Notes: a model not told the origin generated them from the letters alone. 40,839 nt of DNA from UBA1227 sp963629305 (GCA_963629305.1 CAVGIJ010000012.1:1-40839), one strand, 5' to 3'; numbered from the stretch's first letter, positions 24,140 to 34,965 are shown. A program made the numbers and translations.

Positions 24140-27100
24140 TCAATACATCTCAGACTCATCATCATTTCTCTTACGTCTTGTTGCAACATACATTACACCC
24201 GTAAGTGCAAATGCTGCGCCGACATCGCCGATACGATTTTCATCAAGAGTCTTAGCTGTTTGTTCCTCCTCATGCTCCTTGTAAGCCAAGATATATGTTG
24301 AGAATCTGTCGCTCTCAAATGTAATCTGTGTGCTTCCGTTCGGTGCTGTTGCGATTATTTCTTCAACACCGTCATGAACACGGATCATATAATATTCATC
24401 CTTACCGAGGAGTTCCGACGGAATATCAAGAACATATTTTACATTGTTCGGAGCTGTATCCGTGATTTTCTCTGTATATGCAAGTACATATTCGCCGGTT
24501 TGCTCATTGTACTCGTATACATACTTAACAAGAGAAATGTCCAGATAAAGTCCTGCGGTGAGACCGTACTTTGCAAGGAACTTATCCGAGCTGCTTTGCT
24601 CCGATGTTGAAAGTTCGGTCTTTACTTGTTTTTCAACAATATTTTCGATTCTGATACGTCCGCCCTTTGCAATTATTGCTTTATCCTTGTCAGTATAAAT
24701 TGACGGATTATCAAAGAGATCCTCAAGACCGCTTGCTTTTATCGAAACATCACCGTTCGGAGCCACAAGCTTAGCATCCTTTTCACCGGTGATAAACTCT
24801 GCCTCACGAAGAAGTTCAGGATAAGTATGAGCTGTTCCGTTTGCCGAGTCAATTGCCGCATTGATGATATCCTGTACAGCCTTCGGAAGTTCATCCCAGT
24901 TATCTCTGCCGGAAATAATCTGCTCAGCATTATCCTTTGTTGCTGTTGTGTAAACATCATCTTTGTTTTCAGGATATGTCGAATTGTTTGGAAGAAGATA
25001 TTCTTCAATAAACTTATCGGCAGCATCCTGTGCGTCATCTTCAGCGCTCTTCTTCATGTCCGGATATGAATCAAATGTTTCAGAACCGTCAGCCTTATCC
25101 TTGCTTATAAGTTCATTTACCTTAGCCTTTTCGGAATCGGTCATCTTATCATAAACATCTGAGCCTGAAAGAATCTTGTCAATGTCATCCTTATCAATCG
25201 GGTTGTTGCCTTTATCATAAGGATTGTCAGCATTGTTGTCAGATGCATACTTGTTTACAAAGTCACGAGCTGTTGCTGTGTCCTTTGTACCATCAATGTC
25301 TTTCTTGGTATCCTCGACAATCTTGTCAATATCACCATCCGACTTTGAATTGTCAATGTCTTTCTTTGCATCCTCAAGCGCTTTGTCAATCTCATCCTCA
25401 AGAGCCTTCTTTTCCTCAGTGGTAAGGTTGTCCTTTGAGTCGATTTCCTTCTTTGCGTCCTCGGCTGCTTTTTCAAGATCTTTCTTTGCTGCATCCTTGG
25501 CATCTTGAAGAGCCTTGTCGGCAGCATCCTTCATTGACGGATAATCAGAATATGTTGTGCCGTCTGTCTTGTTCTGACTTATAAGTTCATCAATCTTATC
25601 CTTTACGGAATCAGACTGTCTGTTATAAGTGTCAGAGCCGCTTATAACCTGATCCGCATTGGTCTTATCAACCTTGTTGTCATCCTTGTTATAAGGTTTG
25701 TCGGCATTGTTGTCAGATGCATACTTGTTTACAAAGTCTCTTGCTGTTGCACTGTCCTTTGTGTCATCAAGTGTGTTATTCGTATCTTCAACAATCTTGT
25801 CAAGCTGCTCAGCCGGTGTCTTTCCGTCAACAGTTTTATTTTCTACCTTGTTAACATCTTCAATTGCCTTATTGGCTTCGTCTCTCGCTTCATCCTTGAG
25901 CTTTTTCTTTTCAGCATCGGAAAGGTTTGGAAGTGCATCAATTGCTTCTTCTGTTTCCTTTTCCTTCTTCTCAATTTTGTCGATTGCTTCAGCCTTGTCA
26001 ACTGTTAAGTCGATGTCTTTCTTGGTACCCTCAACAATCTTGTCAATATCACCATCCGACTTTGAATTGTCAATGTCTTTCTTTGCATCCTCAAGCGCTT
26101 TGTCAATCTCATCCTCAAGAGCCTTCTTCTCCTCAGTGGTAAGGTTCTTATTCGATTCGATTTCCTTCTTTGCGTCCTCAGCTGCTTTTTCAAGATCGGA
26201 TTTTTTATTGTCCTTAATCTGATTAAGGAGCTTATCGCGTTCAGCTTCAAGCTTTGCAATCTCATCGGAATCAAGATTTGACGGTTCACCCTTGTCGGTT
26301 GTCTCCTTCTCAAGAAGCTTGTCTATCTTATCGATAAGTTCGCCGAGTTTTTCATCAGTTGCAAGCGATGTATCCGTTTTACCAGTTTCAGGATTTTTCG
26401 GAAGTTCATTTTCAATTTCATCAATAAATGTATCTATTGATTTTTCTACAACCTTTACAGGTGTTGATGAATTTCCATTTCCGGACTTATCATCCACAAA
26501 TATCATATACTCGTTGTCGTCATTCGGCAAAAGTATCTTTACAATATCTGTGCCGTCAGAAGAAACGGTTACAGGCTCAATTATCTTAACTTTTGTCGAA
26601 GTATTGACATACGTAATTGTTGGATTTCCGTCATCGTCAATTGTTACATATGCAACAATATTGTAATCTTTATCTGTAATTTTAACCGAATTTAAGTTCG
26701 AATCCGTTACGGTTACAATACGGTCCGCATATGCAGGAGAATCATCAACACCGGTGATGTTACTTGAAACTGTTGTTGTAGGAGCAGCAGTATCAAAAAC
26801 ATGTCCGTCTGATGAAAGGTAGGTTATATTGCCGGCATTATCCTCTATGCGTGCATAGATAACAAACTTCTCGGAATCAACTGCAGGAATTGTGAACGGT
26901 TCGGTATAATCAGTCCAATCAGTACGTTTCTCAAGCTCATTTTTGCCGGTTATGACATCTGATGTCTTGATATACTTGACTGAGTTATTGCCGGAGATTG
27001 AAGAATCATTCTCAATCTTGACAGTTACCGTGTCATTCTTGTATATACCGAAGGTTATTTCTGAGAGGAACTCTCTCCATACATTCGTGTCAACACTTAT

Positions 27101-30100
27101 GCTACCTGTCGGAGCAGTTGCATCAATTTTAAATGCAGTTGCTGTCTTTTCGCCCGAGATTGACTTATAGTCTGCAGCACCGGGATCATTGTTTCTTAGG
27201 TAATACTTATAGTTATCGTATATACCGTCAGCGGATACGTACAGTTTATCTGACCAATTGCTCTCATCCGCAGAATTCGTTGTACTGATAAGGAATCCAT
27301 CCGGAGCCTGTACATTTACATCCTTATACCATCCATTTGAGCCTATCGTCCCGTGAACAGTTGCACTCAAGTCCGTGTTGTAGTCCTTGATGACATAGCT
27401 TGATGTTGCAGGTTGAATGTCTAAGTAATAGTTTCCGTTTACGTTTTTACCTTCAGAGTCGTTTGCAAGAGCAAGATCTTTATTCTTGATTACATATGTT
27501 TTTGCGTCCTCACCGGCTTCTCTTTCAAATCCGCCTATGAATGTAACTTTTCCATTATCATCAAACTTGTAACCTGTAACAGTATAGTCAAGTGCAACAT
27601 CAGGCTGTCCGTAATTCTTCTCATGTGAATTCGGTGAAACTGTAAGTTTTGCCTTTTGTACACTGAGAGTTGCTTCATCACTCGTTGTGCTTACATTTGC
27701 ACCACTCGTAACGATTACTCTGTACTTATCGCCGTTATTTCCGACAACAGTCGGATTTGTTATAACAAGCTGTGAACCTTTTTCACTGACATCAGTCCAA
27801 TCACTTTCCCCAGCTTTCATGCACTGCCACTGATAAGTAATACCTGCGACAGATGCAACATCTACGGAGAACGTTGCAGAAGCTTTTCCGTATTCAACAG
27901 ATGTATCTGTCGGCTGAGAAATAATGGTAAGGCTTGATTCTGCGCGTTTAACGTCAATATCCTTTGTTGCCTCATTGCCGGCTCTGTCATAAGCGGTAAT
28001 TGTTATTTTGTACTCTCCGACAGGTATGTCCGCATTCGGAATAGTAAATGTAACTTTACCCTCTGCATCTGTTGCAGTTGTTGCGGTCTTAGTAATTCCC
28101 TTGAATCCTTCCGGAGCATTTGAATCATATGTATATGTTATCCTTCCGCTCGTATCATTCACACCGGAAATACCTTTTGTTGATTGCGTATCTGTGATTA
28201 TAACAGGGAAATCTATCTCAGAATTAACTGTCCAGTTGTTAACCTTATCTTTTGCAGATGAAAGGTCAACATCAATTTTCGGTGCAACCTTATCAAAGAT
28301 GAATCCGTCAGATGAGAGATATGTGACATTTCCCGCATTGTCTGTGATCTTTGCATAGACAATGTAATCATCATTTTCTTCAATTGAGAAGAGTGAGGAA
28401 TATGCTGTCCAACCATCTGTCATTGCGTGAAGCTCTTCCTCAGTCATCGCCTTATGTGAAAGATAATAAGACGTTGAAGCAACTCCGCTCAAATCATCAG
28501 CAGATGTCATCTGTACCTTAACAGGATCCTTAAAGAAGATATTCAAAGGATCGGCTATGCGTACAAGTGTAGTAGTTGCAGTCCTGTCATTAAGCTGAAC
28601 CGAACCTGTCGGAACAACCTTATCAATACTTGTCTTAACAATTGTGACTTTGCTTTGCTTGCCGGAAGCACTGACAGCAATTATGTCATAAGCAATTTCC
28701 TTACCCTGTGCATCTACAACAAACGATGGCTTTTCCCCTGTTGTACATGTTATTTCGGTATAATCCGATTCACCCGCTTTCTTGTACTTATAGGTAACAG
28801 TGCCGACATTTTCAGATGTTGGATTGATAACAAATGTAACATTGTCATTTGTCCAAGGTGCTGTTTCAAAGTCATAAGTCTTTGATTTGGCTGTTGCGGT
28901 AACGTCGAATGTCGGAACTACAGAGTCAATGTATGAATATGTAACATTTGTTGTTGTTTCATTTCCTGCATTGTCAATTACTCTGAACGTATATGTACCG
29001 TTTGAGGTAATTTCAGCAGTATATTTTCCGCTACCAGCGTCATCAACCGTTGCAACATGCCAAATTGTTTCGTTTGCTTCCTTGTACAAAACTGATTTTA
29101 CGCCCGACAATCTGTCGCCGACCGTTATTTGCGGATTTTCCTCATAAACCCATTTTGTCTCAATACCTGAAGGCTCTGAAACAGAAATCCATGGAGCAAA
29201 TGTATCACGGTTTACTTCAAATGTTGCAACATTTGATACATTGCCGGCAAGGTCATAAGCGCGAAGCTTTACGGTCTGTCCTTTTTGGTCACTTGTGAAG
29301 AGATTGCTTGTAAGTGAGAACGGAAGTTCATATTTGCCGTCTTCGGAAGTCGAATATCTGACCCAATTTGCACCGCCGTCAAGGCTGTACTCAAGATAAT
29401 CAATACCCGAGCCTTCTGCCTTGTCAGTGACTTTACCGCTTATAACAACGGCGTCGGATGACGTTGCGGCATTTACCCACTTGTCACCGTCAAAGTTGCT
29501 CTTACCGCTTACCGACGGAGCGGTTGTGTCTACAACGAGTCCGTCTGAGCCGAGATAAAGCGCATTTCCGACATTATCGGTTATCTTTGCATAAACAAAA
29601 TACTTGCCTTCGTTTATGTCATCACCTGTTGCATTGATTACAACCGAATATGTGTACTCTTTCCAATCATATGTTCCGCTCGCAATATCTGAAGCAGAAA
29701 TCTGAGTATCGGAAACAAAGTACATGATTGAAGAATCCTCGGCAAGTCCGCTGAGTGTATCCTTTGCATCAAGAATCTCAAGCTGAACCTTTTCCTTGGT
29801 AAAGTGTGTGCCGAGAGTATTGTCAATTACAGTAGTAATCTCAGCAAACCATGTCGTACCGGGTTCAGAGAGTTTCATCTTTGCAGTCGGAGCACTCTTA
29901 TCAATCTTTGCTGTATATGTGCTCTCGTTTAAATATTCCTCGCCGCTGCTTGCAACAGCTTTGAATTTGTAATTTGTTTCACCTTCGGACTCAACCTTAA
30001 GCGTATTGAAATTCGTTTTGTCAATAGCTGTCCATGAGTTTCCGCCATCGGTTGAATACATATAAGTTACATTGTCAGAAGTATATTTAAACTTATCATT

Positions 30101-33100
30101 TGTGCCGACAAGTTCAAAGATAACGCTATCCTTTGTCCAATCAGAAGGATTTACGCTTACGCTGAATGTCGGCGCAATGTTCCAATGTGCATAGTAGGTA
30201 GTGGCGGATGTTCCGGTAAATATACCGTTTTCATCAACCTTTTCCCCGCCTGTAGGATCTGTATACCAACCTGCGAATGTTACATACTCATTGTCCGACG
30301 TTATCTCCGGGAAATCCGGGTATACGTCATTGTATGTTGCATCGATAGTACCAACGGTCTTACCCTCGGAAACAAATTCTATCTTGTAAGTGTTCGACGC
30401 ATAAAGAATATCAATAACATTTTCTTTGCTGTCTGCACTTACGGTGATGGTTTTGTCTGTTCCGCTATAGCCTGTAATACCTGTCATCGCTTTTGCGGTA
30501 TAGCTGTCGCCGATACTTGCATTTGCATATTCTACTTTGAATACTTTTCCTGTATTTTCGTAAATATGTCGGATAGTTATGTTATCTGTTGTAGAAGTAT
30601 AGTAAACATTTTCATTAATGATAACAGCATTTTCCGCAGAATTTCCGATAGTAGCATCATTTACCGTATAAGTAATTGATGCCTGCTTATCGTCAACAAG
30701 CTTGTAGCCCGGTATTGCCGGAGATGCAACTGTTTCTTCAAGAGTATAATATGCGTTTTCATTTACATATTGGGTTGCAAGTACTTTATCTGTTCCCTTT
30801 TCAAGATAATTTATCTTTACCGTATAGAACAACGGCTCATATGAACCGTATACATAGTAGTTGTATGCGGGCATTGTTGTAAGAGGCTGTCCGTCATCGG
30901 TATTCCAGTCCCAAACGAACTTGTAACCTGTCTTTGCGGGCATCTCAGATGCGTCAAACGGCTCTACACCCGACGGTATTGTTTCACCTGCTTTAAAAGA
31001 CTTAGTTGCCTTATCAGCAGAAATTACAATCGGAAGACCGTTTTTATCTGTTGCCTCAAAGTAAAGGTTGTATGTCTTTACTCCTGCTTCGGCAATGAGA
31101 TAGACAGTGCCTTTTATGCTGTTCGCATTTACAACAAGCTCTCCTGTTGTGGAATCATATGTATAGTCTGTTCCCTCTGAAAGTTTAGTTTCTCCGGACA
31201 TAACAGTGAATGTCTTCGGAGTTTCATAACCACGCTCTGCCTTTACGGTTGCAGTGAGTTTATCTCCTAAAGTTACTTCCTTCGGTCCGTCATATGTCAT
31301 ATGAGAAAGGCCGGTTGTGTCAACATCACTGTATACTTCAACAGACGCCGTAAGCGTTTGTGACTGTTCTTCTTGAAGCACAGTCACCTTTGCTTTTGAA
31401 GCAGTAGTGCTTGGAGAAATACCGTATGTGTAACTGAATGTTTTATTTTCGGTTGCGATAAATCCGTTTGTTTTGTCAAAATCAGTTGTGTCAATCTTAT
31501 TTACATATGCAACACTAACAGCATCATCTGTCGGCCACGTACCTGTAACCGTAAACAAATCTGTAAAGGATACGGTCGTTCCGTACTTCACGCGGTATTT
31601 GCCGTCATTAACATTTGTCTTATTTACAGTTGCGGTAATAGGATTTTTAAGTTCAACATTTACATTGTCAGTTGTGATATTTGCAGGAACATCCGCAGAT
31701 TCATTCCCGGTAACGCCGTCTGTGTCGTTCTGCTTTAAAGTCATAGACTCAAGAGCCTTTACAAAGTTTCCGCCGAGGAATCCTTCTTTCGGCTCAAATG
31801 TAAATGTCCATGTGATTCCGTCACCGCCGAGTTTTGCAGTTGTTGTTTCAGTTCCGTCACCGTTCTGTACAGGTCCTGTTATTTCAATTGCCTTAGTTAC
31901 GTCATCATCAGTCGGAGCCTTTACGGTAACATTCGTGAAATAATCTGTGAACTTATAAGTATCAAGTGTGATACCTGTAAGTTTATTTGTGAGTTCTGCT
32001 TTGATTTCAGCGTCAGACATAGGAACAAAAGTTACCTTTGCTGCACCTGAGCCGGAATTCGGATTGTCACTCAAGAGTGAACTGCAGACGGTTTTAACAG
32101 AACTTGGATAGGTAGAAAGTGTCAAATTCTGATTAATATAGTTTTTCGCCGCTTGTCCGCCGTTTCCTCCGGTAACACTATTTTTGTTTTCAGCACTTCC
32201 TTTAGAGCCATCTGTAGAAATACCGATAGAATCAATATCGTTTGTAGTATCAGTTACACTTGTGCCAGACTTGCCTTCATTAGATTTAGTATCTGTACCA
32301 GCTATATAGTAATGATAATATAGCGCTCCACCACCGCCACCGGCTCCTCCGGCAGCTTGAAGCATAACATTGTCATTATAGTTTATTGTTGTTGAGGTTC
32401 CGGTTTTACCTCCTTGGCATACGAATTTTTTTTCATCAAGTTCCAAAAACTCACGCTGATCATTTATACTTTCACCGTCAGCACCTTTGTTTCCGTTGGT
32501 TATATTTAATTGCTCATCCTTATTCAAATAAACAACCGCATAAATATATCCGCCTGTTCCTCCGGAGCCACCTATAGCAGTGTAAGTAGTATTTCCTGCC
32601 CTGTTTACATATTTTACAGTACCACCGGCACCGCCGTTACCGCCCCAAGTTTGAACAACATAATACCCACTTGCCAAAGCAGTAAAAGTACCATTCTCAG
32701 TAAAAGTTTCAGAATAACCGGTATGTTGTGTCACCGTAAGTTCACTGTCATTTACTTTCGGACCTGTAGGATTATTTTTATCTACAGGCTTTTCACTTGA
32801 CTTGAGTGTTACGGAAAGTGTGTATTTTCCTGTTGTCTCGTCATAGTTTATTTTCTTATAAACGTTGTATGTAATTCCGTTTATGGTCATCTCGGAAAAT
32901 ACATCTGCAAATGCACTGTCGGTGAAATCCGTTGCGGTTGCAACTTCTCCGACAACAGCTTTTGAAGCTGATGCTTTCGGAGTAACCGTAAAGCCTACAA
33001 GATATGCCGTGGACTCATCAGGTGAAAGTGTAGAATCCGTCACCAATGCACCGGTATCCATTTCTTTTACAAAATAATCTGAAACAGATGCGATAAAATC

Positions 33101-34798
33101 ATAATCACTGTCACTTGAAAAGTTGCTTCTTATTTCCGCATAGGAATCAGTAAATAAATCATTTCTGTTAAATGATTCACCTGCGGAAATGCCGATGTTG
33201 TCATTTCCGGCAGCTTCAAACTCGCGAAGAGGTACATTGACATATGTCACATCATTTGAAAGGTTTATTGAAGAAACATTTGCTTCGTTGTTGGAAACAG
33301 TAAATTCCTTATCACCTTCAAAGAGATTTACGTCGTTACCGCCCTTAAAGCCGTCCTTCGGTTTAAAGGTAAGAGTAAGAGTGAACTTACCGTTTGCCTC
33401 ATTGAGTTTGGTATCTTTAAGGGTTATCTTGTTGTTATTATCAACAGTAGCAGTTGCAGTTGATGACTTTGCGGTAACATCAAAATATTTTGAAGCCGTT
33501 GCGGTAAATACAAGATTTTCAAGCCAATCAATATTTGTGTTGCTTGAACTCTCATTCTTATTTCCGAGATAAGAAATATTTACATATCCACTGCCTGTTG
33601 TAGTGTCATTCGGGTTTGTTTTATTCTTTATGTCAGCGGAAATATTTGAATAATCAAAACGGCTTGAAACGAATGACGAACCGCCGCCGCCACCGCCGAT
33701 ATTTCCTGCAACAAGAGCAGATGCCATAACGCCACCCGAACCGCCGCAATAGCCGGCACCGCCGCCGCCGCCGCGGAAGTTACCTGCTCCGCCTGCGCCG
33801 CCGCCGATTTTAGCACCATCAATATTGCCTTCCCAGTTGTTTGCATTGGCACCGTCCCACCAGCCAAGCCATGTTGAGTTAGACTTGCCGGGTTCTGTTG
33901 TTGCGCCATAACCGATATACTTAAGTTTCTTTCCACTGGACTTACCGTTTTCACCGTTGAATACGGTGCCTCCGGTAATTGCGGTTGCCGTACTTGTCAT
34001 GCTGCCGCCGGCACCACCGTCAGCGGTACCCTTTGCTTTGTAGCCGAGAATGAATCCGTCACCGGCTCCGCCGCCGCCACCGCCCGCGGCAATCATTACG
34101 TAGTTATTTAAACGGTCTTCTTCGGAAATGGTCTGAGTAGTAAGATTTCCTTTGCCGTCTGTATATGTCTTAATAAAGTTGTCAGCAGCCTGTCCTTTTT
34201 CGAAAAGATATACAGCGGAGTATCCACCGCCGCCGCCGACTTTATAACTTCCCTTTTCACCGTGAGCCGCACCGCCGTTTGCACCGCCGCCTTCATCGGT
34301 TACAAGAGTTGTTTCGCCCTTACCGCCGAGGTTGTAGCAAAGGATGTCTCCCTTTTCGAGTTCGATAACACCGTAAGTGTGACCGCCGGCGCCGCCATTT
34401 CCTCCGCCGTTATACTTTGTCTTTTGACCGGATGCACCGTTGCCGCCCCAAAGTTCAACAAGATACTTTCCGTTAAATTGAGCTACAAAGTAATCATTTG
34501 TCGAAACATCACTTTGTGTATTCTTTGCAGACACTGCGACGTCTGACCAAACGTCGAGAGACAACGTATACGAGCCGTCTCCGTTATCCTTAAGATTTGA
34601 GTCATAGTTTATGTCGCCGTCATCAAAGTTGATGACACCGCTGTCACTAGCCTCAGTCTTCCCTCCGTCTGTTGCAAAGGCAATATTAAATGGCCCTGCA
34701 ATAGCAATGGTGGAAAGCATGATTGAAAAGACAATCAACATGGAAATGAATCTGTCTTTCAATCTGTAATTTCCGTTACTTTGCGTTGAGAAATACAT
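24140..34798 (-). CDS. Giant modular surface protein (3552 residues)
   Basis: An exported, probably adhesive or matrix protein. A signal peptide (1-42, ending AFA) is followed by a long glycine-rich domain (about 100-410, rich in GGGGG and GGAGG). A second glycine-rich domain (about 695-925) opens with the same GxYxVxxWGGNG phrase. Next come an InlB/MucBP-like region (about 1240-1540, with FAGWYTDPTGG) and a series of Ig-like domains, each near DKxAPT or DTTAPS (about 1545-2750), including an MBG-like one at about 2390-2475. Charged helical repeats at about 2790-3330 (EEKKALEDEIDKALEDAKKD twice) precede a C-terminal segment with RIGDVGAAFALTG and RRKR. AGGA lies 5 bases before the ATG. The gene is intact and alone in its transcription unit. 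The ligand is unknown. Confidence 0.88.
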   Translation of the reverse strand: MYFSTQSNGNYRLKDRFISMLIVFSIMLSTIAIAGPFNIAFATDGGKTEASDSGVINFDDGDINYDSNLKDNGDGSYTLSLDVWSDVAVSAKNTQSDVSTNDYFVAQFNGKYLVELWGGNGASGQKTKYNGGGNGGAGGHTYGVIELEKGDILCYNLGGKGETTLVTDEGGGANGGAAHGEKGSYKVGGGGGYSAVYLFEKGQAADNFIKTYTDGKGNLTTQTISEEDRLNNYVMIAAGGGGGGAGDGFILGYKAKGTADGGAGGSMTSTATAITGGTVFNGENGKSSGKKLKYIGYGATTEPGKSNSTWLGWWDGANANNWEGNIDGAKIGGGAGGAGNFRGGGGGAGYCGGSGGVMASALVAGNIGGGGGGSSFVSSRFDYSNISADIKNKTNPNDTTTGSGYVNISYLGNKNESSSNTNIDWLENLVFTATASKYFDVTAKSSTATATVDNNNKITLKDTKLNEANGKFTLTLTFKPKDGFKGGNDVNLFEGDKEFTVSNNEANVSSINLSNDVTYVNVPLREFEAAGNDNIGISAGESFNRNDLFTDSYAEIRSNFSSDSDYDFIASVSDYFVKEMDTGALVTDSTLSPDESTAYLVGFTVTPKASASKAVVGEVATATDFTDSAFADVFSEMTINGITYNVYKKINYDETTGKYTLSVTLKSSEKPVDKNNPTGPKVNDSELTVTQHTGYSETFTENGTFTALASGYYVVQTWGGNGGAGGTVKYVNRAGNTTYTAIGGSGGTGGYIYAVVYLNKDEQLNITNGNKGADGESINDQREFLELDEKKFVCQGGKTGTSTTINYNDNVMLQAAGGAGGGGGALYYHYYIAGTDTKSNEGKSGTSVTDTTNDIDSIGISTDGSKGSAENKNSVTGGNGGQAAKNYINQNLTLSTYPSSVKTVCSSLLSDNPNSGSGAAKVTFVPMSDAEIKAELTNKLTGITLDTYKFTDYFTNVTVKAPTDDDVTKAIEITGPVQNGDGTETTTAKLGGDGITWTFTFEPKEGFLGGNFVKALESMTLKQNDTDGVTGNESADVPANITTDNVNVELKNPITATVNKTNVNDGKYRVKYGTTVSFTDLFTVTGTWPTDDAVSVAYVNKIDTTDFDKTNGFIATENKTFSYTYGISPSTTASKAKVTVLQEEQSQTLTASVEVYSDVDTTGLSHMTYDGPKEVTLGDKLTATVKAERGYETPKTFTVMSGETKLSEGTDYTYDSTTGELVVNANSIKGTVYLIAEAGVKTYNLYFEATDKNGLPIVISADKATKSFKAGETIPSGVEPFDASEMPAKTGYKFVWDWNTDDGQPLTTMPAYNYYVYGSYEPLFYTVKINYLEKGTDKVLATQYVNENAYYTLEETVASPAIPGYKLVDDKQASITYTVNDATIGNSAENAVIINENVYYTSTTDNITIRHIYENTGKVFKVEYANASIGDSYTAKAMTGITGYSGTDKTITVSADSKENVIDILYASNTYKIEFVSEGKTVGTIDATYNDVYPDFPEITSDNEYVTFAGWYTDPTGGEKVDENGIFTGTSATTYYAHWNIAPTFSVSVNPSDWTKDSVIFELVGTNDKFKYTSDNVTYMYSTDGGNSWTAIDKTNFNTLKVESEGETNYKFKAVASSGEEYLNESTYTAKIDKSAPTAKMKLSEPGTTWFAEITTVIDNTLGTHFTKEKVQLEILDAKDTLSGLAEDSSIMYFVSDTQISASDIASGTYDWKEYTYSVVINATGDDINEGKYFVYAKITDNVGNALYLGSDGLVVDTTAPSVSGKSNFDGDKWVNAATSSDAVVISGKVTDKAEGSGIDYLEYSLDGGANWVRYSTSEDGKYELPFSLTSNLFTSDQKGQTVKLRAYDLAGNVSNVATFEVNRDTFAPWISVSEPSGIETKWVYEENPQITVGDRLSGVKSVLYKEANETIWHVATVDDAGSGKYTAEITSNGTYTFRVIDNAGNETTTNVTYSYIDSVVPTFDVTATAKSKTYDFETAPWTNDNVTFVINPTSENVGTVTYKYKKAGESDYTEITCTTGEKPSFVVDAQGKEIAYDIIAVSASGKQSKVTIVKTSIDKVVPTGSVQLNDRTATTTLVRIADPLNIFFKDPVKVQMTSADDLSGVASTSYYLSHKAMTEEELHAMTDGWTAYSSLFSIEENDDYIVYAKITDNAGNVTYLSSDGFIFDKVAPKIDVDLSSAKDKVNNWTVNSEIDFPVIITDTQSTKGISGVNDTSGRITYTYDSNAPEGFKGITKTATTATDAEGKVTFTIPNADIPVGEYKITITAYDRAGNEATKDIDVKRAESSLTIISQPTDTSVEYGKASATFSVDVASVAGITYQWQCMKAGESDWTDVSEKGSQLVITNPTVVGNNGDKYRVIVTSGANVSTTSDEATLSVQKAKLTVSPNSHEKNYGQPDVALDYTVTGYKFDDNGKVTFIGGFEREAGEDAKTYVIKNKDLALANDSEGKNVNGNYYLDIQPATSSYVIKDYNTDLSATVHGTIGSNGWYKDVNVQAPDGFLISTTNSADESNWSDKLYVSADGIYDNYKYYLRNNDPGAADYKSISGEKTATAFKIDATAPTGSISVDTNVWREFLSEITFGIYKNDTVTVKIENDSSISGNNSVKYIKTSDVITGKNELEKRTDWTDYTEPFTIPAVDSEKFVIYARIEDNAGNITYLSSDGHVFDTAAPTTTVSSNITGVDDSPAYADRIVTVTDSNLNSVKITDKDYNIVAYVTIDDDGNPTITYVNTSTKVKIIEPVTVSSDGTDIVKILLPNDDNEYMIFVDDKSGNGNSSTPVKVVEKSIDTFIDEIENELPKNPETGKTDTSLATDEKLGELIDKIDKLLEKETTDKGEPSNLDSDEIAKLEAERDKLLNQIKDNKKSDLEKAAEDAKKEIESNKNLTTEEKKALEDEIDKALEDAKKDIDNSKSDGDIDKIVEGTKKDIDLTVDKAEAIDKIEKKEKETEEAIDALPNLSDAEKKKLKDEARDEANKAIEDVNKVENKTVDGKTPAEQLDKIVEDTNNTLDDTKDSATARDFVNKYASDNNADKPYNKDDNKVDKTNADQVISGSDTYNRQSDSVKDKIDELISQNKTDGTTYSDYPSMKDAADKALQDAKDAAKKDLEKAAEDAKKEIDSKDNLTTEEKKALEDEIDKALEDAKKDIDNSKSDGDIDKIVEDTKKDIDGTKDTATARDFVNKYASDNNADNPYDKGNNPIDKDDIDKILSGSDVYDKMTDSEKAKVNELISKDKADGSETFDSYPDMKKSAEDDAQDAADKFIEEYLLPNNSTYPENKDDVYTTATKDNAEQIISGRDNWDELPKAVQDIINAAIDSANGTAHTYPELLREAEFITGEKDAKLVAPNGDVSIKASGLEDLFDNPSIYTDKDKAIIAKGGRIRIENIVEKQVKTELSTSEQSSSDKFLAKYGLTAGLYLDISLVKYVYEYNEQTGEYVLAYTEKITDTAPNNVKYVLDIPSELLGKDEYYMIRVHDGVEEIIATAPNGSTQITFESDRFSTYILAYKEHEEEQTAKTLDENRIGDVGAAFALTGVMYVATRRKRNDDESEMY
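25296..25480. repeat. 185-bp direct repeat in the giant gene, copy A
   Basis: Pairs with 26013-26197 without gaps; the first 134 bases differ at only three positions and the remainder is somewhat more diverged. Both copies are in frame and encode the helical KKDID-type repeat. A second, shorter pair lies nearby (about 25209-25290 and 25684-25765, encoding ATARDFVNKYASDNNAD). Such near-identity within a gene favours slippage or recombination that changes protein length. Confidence 0.88.
26013..26197. repeat. 185-bp direct repeat in the giant gene, copy B
   Basis: Partner of copy A, 717 bases apart, a multiple of three. Recombination between the copies would therefore remove or add 239 codons without breaking the frame. 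Confidence 0.88.
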
Positions 34799-34868
34799 AA
34801 CAATCCTCTCTTTGCTGTAAAGTTTAAAATGTACAATAAAACACTTTGAATATATTATAATACAATAA

Positions 34869-34886
34869 TTGATAAAATTCTATCAA
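34869..34886 (-). promoter_or_regulatory. Possible promoter/operator of the giant gene
   Basis: A perfect dyad, TTGATA and TATCAA around 6 bases, lies about 70 bases before the start codon. On the minus strand TTGATA could be a -35 with TATTAT 18 bases downstream. It may be a promoter, an operator or both. The rest of the upstream gap holds only the terminator of the next operon. Confidence 0.4.
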
Positions 34887-34914
34887 TTTCGCCCATTTTA
34901 TTACATTTTATGCC

Positions 34915-34965
34915 ATAAAAAATTACGTCACTTTTTTGTGTATATTGCACGTAAGTGGCGTAATT
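34915..34965 (-). terminator. Terminator of the leucine T-box operon
   Basis: A 13-bp stem with one mismatch (AATTACGCCACTT and near-complement) and a loop of about 19 bases, followed leftwards by a T-run. It lies 15 bases beyond the stop of the acyl-CoA ligase. Confidence 0.75.

Noticed and set aside
25224..26222. Several long open frames on the plus strand opposite the helical repeats of the giant gene
   Set aside because: They are Ser/Leu-rich shadows produced by the repetitive Asp/Glu/Lys codons of the real gene. They have no ribosome sites and repeat when the repeats do.
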